Positions 34,976-46,879 of a DNA stretch of 64,000 bases are shown here, one piece after another. The notes below the pieces were generated by a model. The model did no database searches. It was not told where the DNA came from and saw only the letters and a program-made list of their open reading frames with translations. This DNA comes from Gigaspora margarita (taxonomy: Eukaryota; Glomeromycota; Glomeromycetes; Diversisporales; Gigasporaceae): NCBI GenBank assembly GCA_009809945.1, contig WTPW01000199.1, forward strand, positions 46,820-110,819, given 5' to 3'. Both the position numbers and the translations under genes were made by a program. Positions within the stretch are counted from its first letter, which is position 1, and each line of letters opens with the position of its first letter.

Positions 34976-35943
34976 GGGAATTGCTATTTCCACCATGGTA
35001 TTTTGCTATTTCCACATGGTTACACGAGATTTTCTATTTTTAGAACTAATATAATATATCTAATTCTACTTCTAACTTTGATCCTAACCCTAACCCTAAT
35101 CCTAAAAACTAATAAGTAAACCTTCTTTGGCTTCTAATTGAAAGTTGTAGAGCTCATTTCTCTGATTCTAATGGTAGTTAAATCATCAAAATCAGCCTGG
35201 TGGATCCCAAGATACTTGGGATCAAAGAAGAGAACATAAGGATCAGCAAATTCACTGTTACACAAAGCTAGAAAAGCCGTCAAACGAAAAATCATGATTT
35301 GCGCAGAATTTTATTATGATAATTGACTTTGGGCTCTTAAGTAAAGTTATTCTTTGACTCAACAAAATGCTAGTTTCTTAAAACGTATTTTATTATTTTT
35401 TTAGTAAAATTTTTCATTACGATAAAAAACCGTTTCAAAACGTATATAAAGAAAAACAAATCTAAGTTAGAAAAAAGTCGTCAACGAAAAATCGTGATTT
35501 GCGCAGAATTTTATTATCATAACTGACTTTTGGCTCTTAAGTAAAGTTGTTCTTTGGCTCAAAAAAATGCTAGTTTTTTAAGACAAGTTTTATTATTTCT
35601 TAGTAAAATCTTTTAGTACGATAAAAAAAGTTTCAAAACGTATATAAGAAAATAAATAGTTTGTGTAACAGTGAATTTGTCGATCCTTATGTTCTCTTCT
35701 TTGATCCCAAGTATCTTGGGATCCACCAGGACGATTTTGATGATTTAACTACCATTAGAATCAGAAAAATGAGCTCTACAACTTTTAATTAGAAGCCAAA
35801 GAAAGTTTACTTATTAGTTTTAGGGTTAGGGTTAGGGTTAAAGATAAAGTTGGAATGTAATTTTATAATATATTATATTAATTCTAAAAATAGAAAATCT
35901 TGTGTAACCATGGTGGAAATAGATGGTGGAAATAGCAATTCCC
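34976..35943. mobile_element. 968-bp foldback element with exact 8-bp duplication
   Basis: GGGAATTGCTATTTCCACC at the left matches the inverted right end. TAAATAAT is duplicated exactly at 34968-34975 and 35944-35951. The arms (about 290 bp each) carry CCCTAACCCTAA/TTAGGGTTAGGG and a conserved block with CCCAAGATACTTGGGATC and GAAGAGAACATAAGGATC. The centre (35268-35655) holds two direct copies of a roughly 195-bp unit (GAAAAATCATGATTTGCGCA). The same arm block recurs in the palindrome at 39455-41363. The duplication length suggests hAT mobilisation. Confidence 0.85.
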
Positions 35944-36099
35944 TAAATAATATATATCAATATTGTTTGAAGCTAATATAAACATGAACATTCTTTTAAA
36001 ATTAATGTTCAATATATTTAATATATAATGAACACTAAAAAGTTTTTGAGAACAATATAAATTTAAATTATGCTCTTTTGAGAACATAACTTTTGATTT

Positions 36100-37870
36100 G
36101 AATTTTAAATACTGCTAACAACTATAGTTATGAATAATTTGAATAAATTATTCTGTTTAGTTATTAATAGTAAATATGAAAGAAAAAATGTATTTATTAT
36201 CAAAATTGCAGGATAAGGGTCCAAACAGAATATTCAGCTCATGAATAGAAAGATGAACATGTTTAGAAGCTGATGTTTTTGGATTTGTGCCTTCTGTAAT
36301 TTTATCAGAATAACAGCTGTTTAAAACAGATTCATAATTAATTTGTAGGCATTATCAATCTAGATAAAATATTTGGGCTATTTATTGTTATATATTATAA
36401 TTTAAAGATAAAACAAATTATTATTTTGATTCTATTTTCATATTTTAGTTTTGATCAGCACAGGGCTTCTTTTTTTTGTTAAAAAATATTTTTTTAAATG
36501 TTCAAAAATTTATATAAGGATCAATTGATAATTTAAACAGTATTTGTATTTGCAGACTATTTCAATTGTAATTAATAATAACTTATTGTTTTGATTGGTA
36601 AAATCAGAATTAATAAATTTTATTAAAAATTCTTAAATATTTAAACAAAAATAAAATAAGGGCAAAGATAATAATTAAAATTATTAAAATAATAATAAAT
36701 ATCATCATAAATTTGAATATTAACTCAAAATAGAACAGTTATTGAAACTATCTAGTGTTCTGGCCTATCTCAAAAATTACAACTTGGGTCATGTACATAA
36801 TCTTGATTGTTTGCTTTCTGTTTTGGTATATTTTATTTTTTATATAATTCTGCTTCATTATTCTGGATTTAATATGCCTTTCATAATTGAAACAGATTTT
36901 ATTTAGCAACTAGCACTATATGTTAAGAATTAATAAATTTGTTGCTTGCTTCTGGCTTGTCTTTTGCATTTAGTATTTTTTTTTTAATCTCAATTAATAG
37001 AAGTAATTTGGCCAAAGATCTCATTACAACTTCTGCTAGAGATTAAAAAATTGAATTAGAGTTGCAGTGCTTAATTTATACTTGAATTTTAGAATATAAT
37101 CTAAGAACAGAAGAATAGTAAATAAAAAATCTTTGGAATATGTAGTTATATCAGATCTCTAGATTACTAATTCATTCTAAAGCATACTTTAATAGCTGTA
37201 TTTCAAATTGAAACTATAAGTTTTTTTTAAAAAAAAACAACAATACCAGTAAAAAAAAATATACAATAATTATAACAATTGGCAACATAAAAATGAAAAT
37301 ATAAACTTTACTCTTTTATGAATTGATGTAGAGATCAAGCTAAACAAGTCATAGTTGCCAGAATAGCTCTAGTTAGCTGAAATATGAATTAAATAAATGA
37401 AATAATCTATATAATATTATAAAATACTCTACTTTATTTTTGTTTGCTCTGTTAATAAAGTACTACTTTATGATCCAAAGCATTTTCAAAAGCTCTTGTG
37501 CAGGCAAATCTTTTGATCTACTTTTTACACAATTTTTTTAAACTAAAAGAACATCATGTAGCTAAAGGCAAAATGTAGGTCCAACTTTGAAGACATGGTA
37601 TTTTATAATTTTTGTATCATTTGATTTGTAATAACTTCAAAAATAATTTTGTTTTAAGACATTATGCATTATGACAAAGATTTTAGACAAAATCTTTAAA
37701 AAGTAACTTTAATAATTTGTGTAATATATAAAAATCATATAAAATTTTAGATATAACAAATCAGGTAACTATTATTATTTTTCAGAGTAAATATAGAATT
37801 TTTTCAAAGTTAGAAATATTTTTTGTGGTAATTTTGTTAGTAAAATATTATATTTCTATAAAGTACTATA
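36100..37870. other. Gene-free A/T-rich stretch
   Basis: No coding frame with support, no inverted-repeat element and no tandem repeat stood out on reading. Short homopolymer runs only. Confidence 0.4.
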
Positions 37871-37878
37871 TAAATTAG

Positions 37879-38171
37879 AGGGTCATTTAAAGCCATGTAC
37901 CCACATGACATTTTTGTATAAATCAACCAACCAGAGTTGGTAAATTTTATTTACACATATTAGCCTGAAGAAGACAAAAACAAAAAAATGCAAGAACATA
38001 AAAATGGCAGTTCAAACCTGTCTTGGGCTATTAATAAAAAATGCTGAGAAGGCAATTTTACCTATATAACTGTTCTAACCCTAATCCCGACCCTAATGCT
38101 AAACAGGCTCTAACCCTAATTTTAACTAAATTTTCAAAAAATCATGTGGGTACATGGCTTTAGCCATCACC
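37879..38171. mobile_element. hAT-type MITE with exact 8-bp duplication
   Basis: AAAGCCATGTACCCACATGA near 37889 is inverted perfectly at 38141-38160, with outer ends AGGGTCATTT and GGTGATGGCT. TAAATTAG is duplicated exactly at 37871-37878 and 38172-38179. The 293-bp body includes CTAACCCTAATCCCGACCCTAA (telomere-like) and resembles 9770-9960. No ORF. Confidence 0.8.
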
Positions 38172-39217
38172 TAAATTAGTTATCTAGACAATTGTTATAT
38201 TAGCCAATCAAATAAGTGACTACATTATTTCAACTAAAAATAAGTGAGGCAATTAATTATTGTAATAGCTAATGCTAATGCTGAAAATTATACTTTTGGT
38301 CCAAAAATTGCAGATTGGAAAATTTCAAAACAATCAGTCTTTTTTTGTCAAAAATAGAGTTAATACCTCAATCTGAATATATTTTTTTATATTCTTATTA
38401 ATCCAGTTTTATTATAGTATATATCTGAATTTAAATTTAAATTCAAATTGATTTATATCTGAATATAAAATACACTATATTACATTATATCACATGATAT
38501 ACTATATATCCAGATGTTAACTTTAGTCAAAAATCGCTTATTTCTCTAAATTTTGTATAAGAAACTGCATTTTATATACTAATAAAAAGTTTTAGATACT
38601 AACCCTAATATAAATGAACTTAAAGAATTTTTTATTGGTCTTGTAGTTTTTATGATGATACTAAGGTAGTTATTGAATTTGTTTTCATTTAAGCTAGAGT
38701 TAGTTATTACAATATACCAAATACTAAAAGATAGATTAGCAAAATTGTTCAAGGAAAGCTTTTTTAGAATACTAAAAATTATTTTTATGCAGATTTTTGA
38801 GTTATAACCAATTTATAGCAGAACAAATATTTGTTCTAAAATTTTCTGATCTGCAAATTCTGGACTAAAATATTATATAATCTTCAACTTTAGCCAAAAT
38901 TAGCTATTACAATTATTAATACAAATCAAGAAATATATAGAACACACTCTTATAAATTGTACAATTGAATATATATAGTTGCCTTTCTTATCTGAAAAGG
39001 CCATTTCAAAAGATTTTAATAGTATAAAGAAAGACTGAAATATAAAATTTCTCATTCTAAAATAAATACTAATAGAAATTTCATTATATAAAGAGTAACT
39101 AGTAAATAAAATTAAATAAGCCTGTTTGATATATAATCTGCTATATACAGTAATATGTATTGTAAAAAAAAACCTGTTTTATATTATTTTTTTCAATTTT
39201 GCTATTTATTATTCAGA

Positions 39218-39440
39218 TTAAATATCTAACCCACCAGGTCACTATTATCTGATCCAAATTATAGCCTGTGTTAAATATTTGACCCACTGGGTCACTATTA
39301 TCTAAACTGGAATAATGTTTCAGGTTAAATATCTGATCTATTGGGTCACTATTATTTAACCCAGGTCATAACCCTGGTTAAATACCTGACCTATCAGATC
39401 ATTATTATCTAACTCAAGCTATGATCCTGGGTTTAAATAT
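39218..39440. repeat. Tandem repeat, about 65-bp unit
   Basis: About four units of GGGTCACTATTATCTAACC followed by GGTTAAATATCTGACCCA. Within a unit TGACCCAnTGGGTCA is itself palindromic. The array resumes after the inserted palindrome at 41364 (CTATTATCTGATCTAAGTTA). 38180-39210 before it is A/T-rich without recognised genes. Confidence 0.65.
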
Positions 39441-39594
39441 TGTTAGGTTACTATCAGTCAAGGGACATGTCCAACTGAGTGCAATTACTTATAGATCAAA
39501 TGAGTTGACTCACCCAATTTTATATGTAAAATTATGCAAAAAAATTATTTAAATTGAATTTATTTAAAAGCATACATATAAAAGTCTCTTTAAA

Positions 39595-40508
39595 TGTTAG
39601 AAAAAATGTGTTTGTCACCAGCGGTAACTATCACCGGAACATGATCGACCAATCAGATCATGTAACGTTATGATCAAAACAAAACAAAGTATCAAAATTT
39701 ACTATCATTAGGGTTGAGTTAGTAGAGGTCTTATCCAGTCAAAAATTTTGTATTTGGATATTCATTTGGTCAATCTTTTTAATATTCAAATATTCATTCA
39801 AAAATTTGAAAATATTCAATGAATATTCACTGAATATTCATTGAATATTAAATATATAGTACTAAATATAAAAAAAATAAAGTAGCATAATTCAAAAACA
39901 AATAATTTTAAAAAATTCTCTTTAAGAAATTTGTTGTCTTAATCCAAAGCCACAATTTTGTTGAAGTAGATATTTATTTAATTTATAATTATAAAAGTTA
40001 TAATATTTTAAAGTTTATATATATTTAAAAATTTGGTATTAAAAATTAGTTATATATATTTTTTAACTAATTAGAATTTATTATACAAAAATTAGCCAAT
40101 CATATTTGATTATTATATCAAAATTTGCTACTTTTAATATATATATATTCAATGAATATTTATTTAGTGAAAATTTTAAATATTCGAATATTCATTTGGT
40201 GAAAATTTTATATATTCAAATATTCAAACATTCAGTGAATATTTGAATAAAACATTCATTGGATCAGACCTTTAGGGGTTAGAGCTATAGTTAGGGTTGG
40301 GGTAAAGCTTAATATATAGTAAAATTTTGCAAGAAATTTTTTTTCATATAAAAAATAGTAGGTTCATAAACAAAATTTTAAGTTAGAAGTGATTTTTCAA
40401 AAAAATCAAAGTTTTTGCATTTTTCACGTTACATATGATCCTTTGATCTAATTGGTCGATCACACTCCAGTGACTGTCTCCACTAGTGACAAATAGATTC
40501 ACTCTAAA
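39595..40508. mobile_element. TTTGTCAC-type element inserted in one palindrome arm
   Basis: TTTGTCACCAGCGG near 39611 and TTTGTCACTAGTGG (reverse complement of about 40480-40493) are terminal or subterminal repeats, followed by GATCGACCAATnAGATCA on both sides. The limits come from comparing the two arms of the surrounding palindrome. TCTTTAAA/ACTCTAAA at the edges is a weak (6/8) candidate duplication. The interior contains a further nested element and TTAGGG-like words near 40265-40310. Confidence 0.7.
39723..40274. mobile_element. Nested hAT-like element with GAATATTCA iterations
   Basis: TAGAGGTCTTATCC at the left and TAAAGGTCTGATCC (reverse complement of the right end) are terminal repeats. 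TGAGTTAG and GGGGTTAG flank it (6/8 match, plausible decayed duplication). Near both ends GAATATTCA, ATATTCATT and TTCACTGAATATT words are iterated many times, as in hAT subterminal regions. The core is A/T-rich with no transposase frame. Confidence 0.6.
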
Positions 40509-41516
40509 TTTTAAATATTTATTCTTTGGCATTTAATACTCTTTTGTTTAAAGTTTTAGTTCTTAATTTGAATTAGGGGGATGAAAATCTTCTACTAAAA
40601 GTTGACCAATTCTTTACTATGTTCTTTAAGTCAAATGAGTGACTCACCCTATATAATAATATGATTGGTTAAAATAATTCTTTAAAAATATGTAAGATAA
40701 TATTAAGTAAAGGCTTCCTGTGCCCTAATTGAAAGTTAAAGAGGAGGTTCTTCTGATTCTAATAGTAGTTAAATCATCAAAATTGGCCTAGTGGAACCCA
40801 AGATACTTGGAGTCAAAGAAGAGAACATAAGGATCTGCAAATTCACTGTTACATGAAGTAATATACTTTGTATAACAGTAAATTTGCAGATCCTTATGTT
40901 CTCTTCTTTGACTCTAAGTATCTTGGGTTCCACTAGGCCAATTTTGATGATTTAACTACTATTAGAATCAGAAGAACCTCCTCTTCAACTTTTAATTAGG
41001 GCACAAGAAGCCTTTACTTAATATCATCTTATATATTTTTAAAGAATTATTTTAACCAATCATATTATTATATAGGGTGAACTCATTTGACTTAAAGAAC
41101 ATAGTAAAGAATTGATCAACTTTTAGTGGAAGATTTTCATCCCCCTACTCTAAATTAAGAACTAAAACTTTAAACAAAAGAGTATTAAATGCCAAAGAAT
41201 ATATATTTAAAATTTAAAGAAACTTTTATATGTATGCTTTTAAATAAATTCAATTTAAATAATTTTTTTGCAGAATTTTACATATAAAATTGGGTGAGTT
41301 AACTCATTTAATTTATAAGTAACTACATTCTAAGCCATTATATATGGACATGTCCCTTGACTGCTATTATCTGATCTAAGTTAAAACACTAGTTTAATTA
41401 TTTTATTCATATCACAAAATAAATTTATTTAATTAAAAGATTATATGTACAGATTAATTTGTGTTTGGATCCAGAATAGCAAATTTTTTATATTAATTCA
41501 CTATATCTAGAGAAAA

Positions 41517-42080
41517 TATAAGGTAAGTGTGGGTATTGTGGTGAATCTATTATAAGTCATGATCTGTTAGTCCAAATAAAAGATTTTATTCTATTTGAAT
41601 CATTTTGTCAAGCCAATTCAAATGGTATAAAAATCATTTGATTTCAATAACTAGGTTATAAGATATTGGCATTTGAATATTATAAATCAATTTTTTTTTA
41701 AAAAACAATATATTATATTCAGACACTATTCTAATACTAATATTCCATGATATAGTGATCGAAATCAGACAATTTTTGTACTATTCAATCGTCTCAATGA
41801 GTTGATTCAAATGGGATAAAAATTGTTTAGTTTGGACTAACAGATCATGACTTAAGATAGATTCACCACAATACACATATTCACTACAATACATATATCC
41901 AATTTTATGCAACATATTATAGTAAATAACTTGTGATTCTGTGATCCAAATTGCACAATTTTGATACCATTCAATTTGTTTTATCGAGGCGAATCAAATA
42001 GTACCAAAATCATTCAATTTGGGCCAAATTATACCAAAAATTCTCATTAACTTTGCTACCATACCCACACTTACCTTATA
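41517..42080. mobile_element. Inverted-repeat element TATAAGGTAAGTGTGGGTA
   Basis: Nineteen-base termini at 41517 and 42062-42080 are exact reverse complements. A second inner inverted pair lies at about 41540-41585 and 41835-41885 (GATCTGTTAGTCC...GGACTAACAGATC). The interior holds CAATTCAAATGGTA/ATACCATTCAATTTG pieces in both orientations. No ORF. Confidence 0.65.
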
Positions 42081-42182
42081 TATAATATTTTGTTCTGAAT
42101 AATTTAGTTTGGATTATTAAGAGTTTAGTATATAGAGGGCTGAAATGGAGAGAGGTAACTGTATATTGTTATATTATATATA

Positions 42183-42370
42183 TTGTGCCTTAGATTAAAA
42201 CTTGTGTCAGATTAAATTTGATACACATTATATGACTATGGATTGACTAGCATTAAATGATTGGCAACAACTGGCCTAAACTAACTGCTAACTTTGCTAT
42301 AATTTTGCTCTAACACTAATCTAATTTAAACTAGGTATCATCAGATGCAAGAATCAATCTGAGGCATAAC
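42183..42370. mobile_element. Small imperfect inverted-repeat element
   Basis: TGTGCCTTAGATTAAAACTTG at the left resembles the reverse complement of CAAGAATCAATCTGAGGCATA at the right (about 15 of 21 positions). Body about 190 bp. No duplication resolved. Confidence 0.35.
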
Positions 42371-42485
42371 ATTATATATATTTTCCCTTTTGGGGTTTGA
42401 TCAAATTCAAATCAAACCCAGATCAAACTTCAGAACTCTAAAAATAATTAAATTTAAATAATATGAAGCATTTGTAGTATTTGTA

Positions 42486-42864
42486 CAGTACAGGACAGCT
42501 AAAGATATCCACTTTTTATTTTATTATTAAAAAGGCGCCAAATTTAGGTAAGGTCACTATAAAGCATCCACTTTTTACTAAGATGTGCAAAATTTAGAAT
42601 AATGTAACACAAAAATAATTGGTTTTTATTGGCTTATGCATGTAGATTAGCGCCAAATTTTTGATTTATATATAAAGTAGACAAAGTTTAAACTGTTATA
42701 ACATTGTTAAAAATAAAAATAAAAAAAATTCTCTTTCAAAAATATAGTTTAGGTTACAAACTATCAATTTGAAAGAGGGTTTTTTGATTTAATAATTTTT
42801 TGTGAAGTTATAACATTTTTAAACCAACTAATTAAACGTGGATATCTTTAGCTGTCCTGTACTA
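42486..42864. mobile_element. Tc1/mariner-type MITE (CAGTACAGGACAG), relative of 5356-5707
   Basis: Termini CAGTACAGGACAGCTAAAG and TAGTACAGGACAGCTAAAG are flanked by TA. It shares with 5356-5707 the terminal pattern, the internal CTATAAAGCATCCACT word and a central hairpin (about 42731-42778). In this copy CTCTTTCA pairs with TGAAAGAG, where the other copy pairs CTCTGACA with TGTCAGAG. Both keep loop text of the TTTAG type and outer A6/T6 pairing. Confidence 0.8.
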
Positions 42865-42949
42865 TATATTATCATAAAATTTATGCGATATTGATTTAAT
42901 GTAATTACATAAAGCCTCTATATTAAGCAGTTAGTACTATTAAATATAC

Positions 42950-43694
42950 TGTATTACTATGAAATAATGCATACCTGCGCAGTGATTCGATCACCTGCAC
43001 GCTATTTTGAGTGCGTGCATGTGCGCTATTTTGAGGTAACCTAATTTTTTATCCTGTACTGGTGCTAAAAATATAAACCTTAATATATATATATATAGGA
43101 ACAATTAACCTATTGTTGAACTTCTACGTAGCGATAGTAAAAAGCAAATTATTTATTTTTTAAAACTTGCACATATATAAAGTATCACTATAGTACGGTG
43201 CATTCAACTCCTCACACAGACAGGGCACTAGGTGCAATAAATGAAAAGAAAGGGCAGGATGGATGAGCCAGATTATAATCGGGTATCGCCTGTAGATTTA
43301 TAAATTGTTACGGCTATTCTTTTTGATTTAATACTGGAATATAATTTTTGATAATGAATGAATGTTTTAGCACATTTTTTTTAAAGTTAGAACTATAGTG
43401 GCCTTAGAGTGCTATATAATAATAACAAAGAACAAAGAAAAATAAGATCATTTAGAATAAAAATAGTGCAATCAAACTTTTAAAGATAGTTATTCTTGAA
43501 GCAATTAAAGCTAAAAAGAATAAATATAAAGCATTCGTTGAACATCTTTGTTATGCATTTGATTAAATAGTATTCTATATATGGTGCACACTATTTCGGG
43601 ATACACATGGGCATTATTTTGAAACCAAGTATGCTATTTTTAGGAGATGTGATTTTTAAAATAACGCCCATGATCATTATTTCATAGTAATACG
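42950..43694. mobile_element. TA-flanked element with CYGTATTACTATGAAATAATG ends
   Basis: CTGTATTACTATGAAATAAT at the left and CCGTATTACTATGAAATAAT (reverse complement of the right end) are each flanked by TA. Subterminal words CGCTATTTTGAG and GCATTATTTTGA recur near both ends. The CCGTATT start resembles the pogo-like element at 21970. No transposase text found in the 745-bp body. Confidence 0.6.
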
Positions 43695-43714
43695 GTAAGA
43701 ATTAAAAAGAATAA

Positions 43715-43865
43715 AATTTTTAACTTAATTCTTATTATATTAAAGTTTAAGAATTTAACTTTAATTCTAATTATATTAAAGTTTAAGAATTTAATTTTTA
43801 ATTTTAATTATATTAAAGTTTAAGAATTTAGCTTTCAATTTTAATTATATTAAAATTTATCAATT
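43715..43865. repeat. Tandem repeat, about 36-bp unit
   Basis: Four copies of a unit containing AATTATATTAAAGTTTAAG, AATTTAACTTT and AATTCT; the last copy is degenerate. No gene function. Confidence 0.6.
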
Positions 43866-44419
43866 TTAATTAAACTATCTTTTTACATAATATCTATTAT
43901 TAGTATTTATGCACACTTTATCAATATAGTAATGCTAAACTGGTTTAGTAACCAACTATCAAATTTTATTTTAACCCAAATAAGGCATTCACACAAGAAA
44001 ATAAATTTCATGTTCCACTTAGAAACTTTAATATTTTAGAAAATTTTGCTATTTATTTGAATATATATATAGCAAAAAATAAAAAAAAGTTTTAGAAAAA
44101 ATCTAAAGAGATAATCAAAGAAGAGAAGCTTAAGTTAACAAGAGCTTTATGCAAACCTAAAAAGAGAACTTGAAATAAATTTATCTGTATTATGTAAGTA
44201 AGCCACTTTCATCTCTGATTTGACAAATTAAATCTAGTTTTTTATAATCATATATTTTGTAGTAATATGATTATATAGGGAGATGCTATCAATTATTGGT
44301 TTTGAAAGTAGTACTCATAAAGAAGGTATGATCATATAGGGGTGATTATTGAAGAATGACTTTATTTGAGATTCTATTTGCTCCCAAACTAGTAAAATTG
44401 AGATCGCAATGTTACTAAT

Positions 44420-44628
44420 AGAAATATACAGTATACCAACTTTTTCTATAATGAACTATTGGTTCTATGACTGCTAAAAAAAGTTTGCTATATAAAATTA
44501 CTATGTTTTCTTAAGAAATTATAACTCTTTTTATATTGAACTTTTATAAAATTCAAAATTTTTTAGTTTATTATATCCAGAATTAGTTATAGAGAGGTTC
44601 AGTATAAAGTGAGTTGACTTTACTAAAA
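44420..44628. mobile_element. GTCAACTC-type MITE, uninterrupted copy
   Basis: CCAACTTTTTCTATAATGAA at the left and GTCAACTCACTTTATACTGA (reverse complement of the right end) bound about 210 bp. The body aligns with 25994-26202 plus 27181-27198. It serves as the reference for the unsplit structure. 44630-45300 beyond it is featureless A/T-rich sequence. Confidence 0.6.
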
Positions 44629-45309
44629 TTGGAGATTGATTTATTTAGTTCTAATTAATATTAAACTGTTATATCCTACAAAGATATAATATAAGTATGT
44701 AACATTTGTATTACTGTAATAAACAAGCATAAAAATTCTATTATTGTTCTATTATATTTGAAAGGGTTTTTAAATAAGTGTAAAATTGTTTATATTAATA
44801 GTGAAGGTTGTTAAAAAATAAACTGTTTGTAGAAAGATAATTTTAATTTTTATCAACTCTCCAAGTGAACAAATGATTTTTTTCTGTGAACAAATAGTTT
44901 TTTTTTGCTATAAAAAAATTATTATATGCAAGACTATATAGATATATATTTTACTTGAGAATTTCTTTATATGTAATAAAAAAGTATATACATATATTAT
45001 TTATAGTTTTTACTAATCATAAAATAAGGTGCACTATTCTTAAATTACAAATTACCTATCAGTCACATGATTTGTTACATCTAAAATTTATCATATGATC
45101 TTCAAACATTACACAAATTAATGAAGTTACAATTTTCAAATATTTACCTAAAACTTCAGTTGAAATATGTAGTGTTCTTTAAAGCAAAAATATTTTTGAG
45201 GTTTTACAAATTGCATAGTATTAGGATTATACAAATTCAATTATCTCTTATAATATACTACAACTTTGAAAGTGGGTAATCATTTTAGAATTTTAAAAAA
45301 TGGTGCACC

Positions 45310-46640
45310 TGCACCGCAGTGCACCCCTGGATAATCCCAGAACACGTTATTGATAGCACACTCGAGATTGTATGATCAATGTAATCACTGGTATGATTTT
45401 TTTAATTTATTAAAAATTTTACTTATGCAAGAATTATATTTTATAGCAATTAATTTATTACACTTGCATGGCATGATACAACTATTATGTCATATTACAA
45501 ATCACATCAACTACCTGATCACGATTACTAAAAAACTACCTAATATACCCTACCTATTCTAATATTAACCCAAACCTAACAGCAAAAACAAAGCTATCAC
45601 CTACGTGTAAATATATATTCTTATACACCACTTTATTATATTTAGTACAGCTTGTGTTGCTGAGCATAGCAAAGCAATACAGACAGGGCTCACTTCACTC
45701 ATCCTGTAGTCACTTCACTATAGCTATTGTCTCTGCTTCACTCACTTTCCTAAATATTCGATACAACCACAACTACTCTACTTTAACTTACCCTAACCCT
45801 AGCTCCAAAATGCCTTTACAAACAGAGAAAAAAGGAAGAAAGCATTAGTAAATGGTTCACATACCAGAAAACAAACAACAAAGAATGAAATAATACGCCC
45901 TGAAATAACCAAAAAAGTCCAAAAACTATCATACTTCCCAAATATGTCCACTAACCAGAATGAAGAATCTATATGCACCAAGACGCTCTTAACAAAGCAG
46001 AAAAAAGTGTTAGAAATAGACACAAACTGGAAACAAAAACAATGAATAAAAACTACCCTAACCCTATCCAAAATAACCCAATCTAACCCTTACCTCTAAC
46101 TAAAACAACTTACCCTAACCCCACCCTAACCCTAAATCTAACCTAACTCCAACCTAAATAAGCACGCCACATAACTGAAATCACATCGGCAACAAACATA
46201 GCCAATTCACACCAATGACACCAAAAGTATGATGACCAGCAAAATTACGGCATAAAGCAGCAAAATAATTAACACAAAACAAGTGGCAAAGCAGCAAAGC
46301 AAGCATCATAAAGCAAATTGCAAGCAAGCAAGATTAAGCAAACAGCAAAACGAGTGGGTAAGCAAGTAGCAAACTAAATGCCAACAATAACAGCACCTAA
46401 ATGATGGATTCACACCAAGATGACAACACCAAAGCGATGACACCAAAGTGATGACACTGAGCAATGATACTCAAGGACGACAATAGCAACGATACCACGA
46501 AACGTGACAAACTAGTACAAAAAAAAAGTAAACATTAGTACAGTACAAAAAAAAGTAAACATTAGTATGTAGTACAAAAAAAGTGATTATCAATGATCAC
46601 TGATTGTATATATACCCCATGATCAGGGGTGCACCAAAAT
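45310..46640. other. Strand-skewed A/C-rich block with telomere-like tracts
   Basis: TGCACCCCTGGATAATC near 45322 and GATCAGGGGTGCACC near 46620-46634 may be termini. Between them the plus strand is poor in G and T over about 1 kb. It contains CCCTAACCCTAG (45790), ACCCTAACCCTA (46055) and ACCCTAACCCCACCCTAACC (46110), an AGCAA-word cluster (46250-46385), GATGACACCAAAG three times (46420-46460) and a 20-bp tandem repeat with AGTACAAAAAAA (46515-46585). The minus-strand frame 45799-46071 is F/V-rich and reflects this skew; I do not call it a gene. A similar-looking block is at 11900-12330. Confidence 0.45.
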
Positions 46641-46879
46641 ATAATTCTTATATTTTATATGCTTTTGATACATTTTCTCTGAGTTTTTACATAATAAGTG
46701 ATTCACTAGGTGCATTATAAGAGGAGCTTTCAACAAAATGCATCTTCAAAAGGCGAATACATTATGAAAATAATGCAGAAAATCAAAAAACTATTTTATA
46801 GTGAGTAGATCACTATAAATTTGATGCTTATTATTTAACTTCATTTGGCAAAAAATTTTTTGAAAATTTTTTTATTATT

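Larger units (their letters stand above)
39455..41363. mobile_element. Giant palindromic element, centre near 40862
   Basis: CAGTCAAGGGACATGTCC at 39455 is inverted at 41346-41363. The arms of about 500 bp match over nearly their whole length, including GTTCTCTTCTTTGACTC, AAATGCCAAAGAAT and AAGCATACATATAAAAG. Only the left arm carries a roughly 913-bp insertion (39595-40508), so the right arm preserves the empty site. Without it the element is about 1 kb. It sits inside the tandem repeat at 39218. No transposase is encoded. Confidence 0.85.

Noticed and set aside
34976..35943. Ordinary inverted duplication of a gene
   Set aside because: Exact 8-bp duplication and matching terminal repeats show a mobile element; the possible exon-like block is only part of each arm.
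45799..46071. 90-codon minus-strand frame rich in F and V
   Set aside because: Explained by strand skew and CCCTAA tracts of the region; no domain or homologue recognised.
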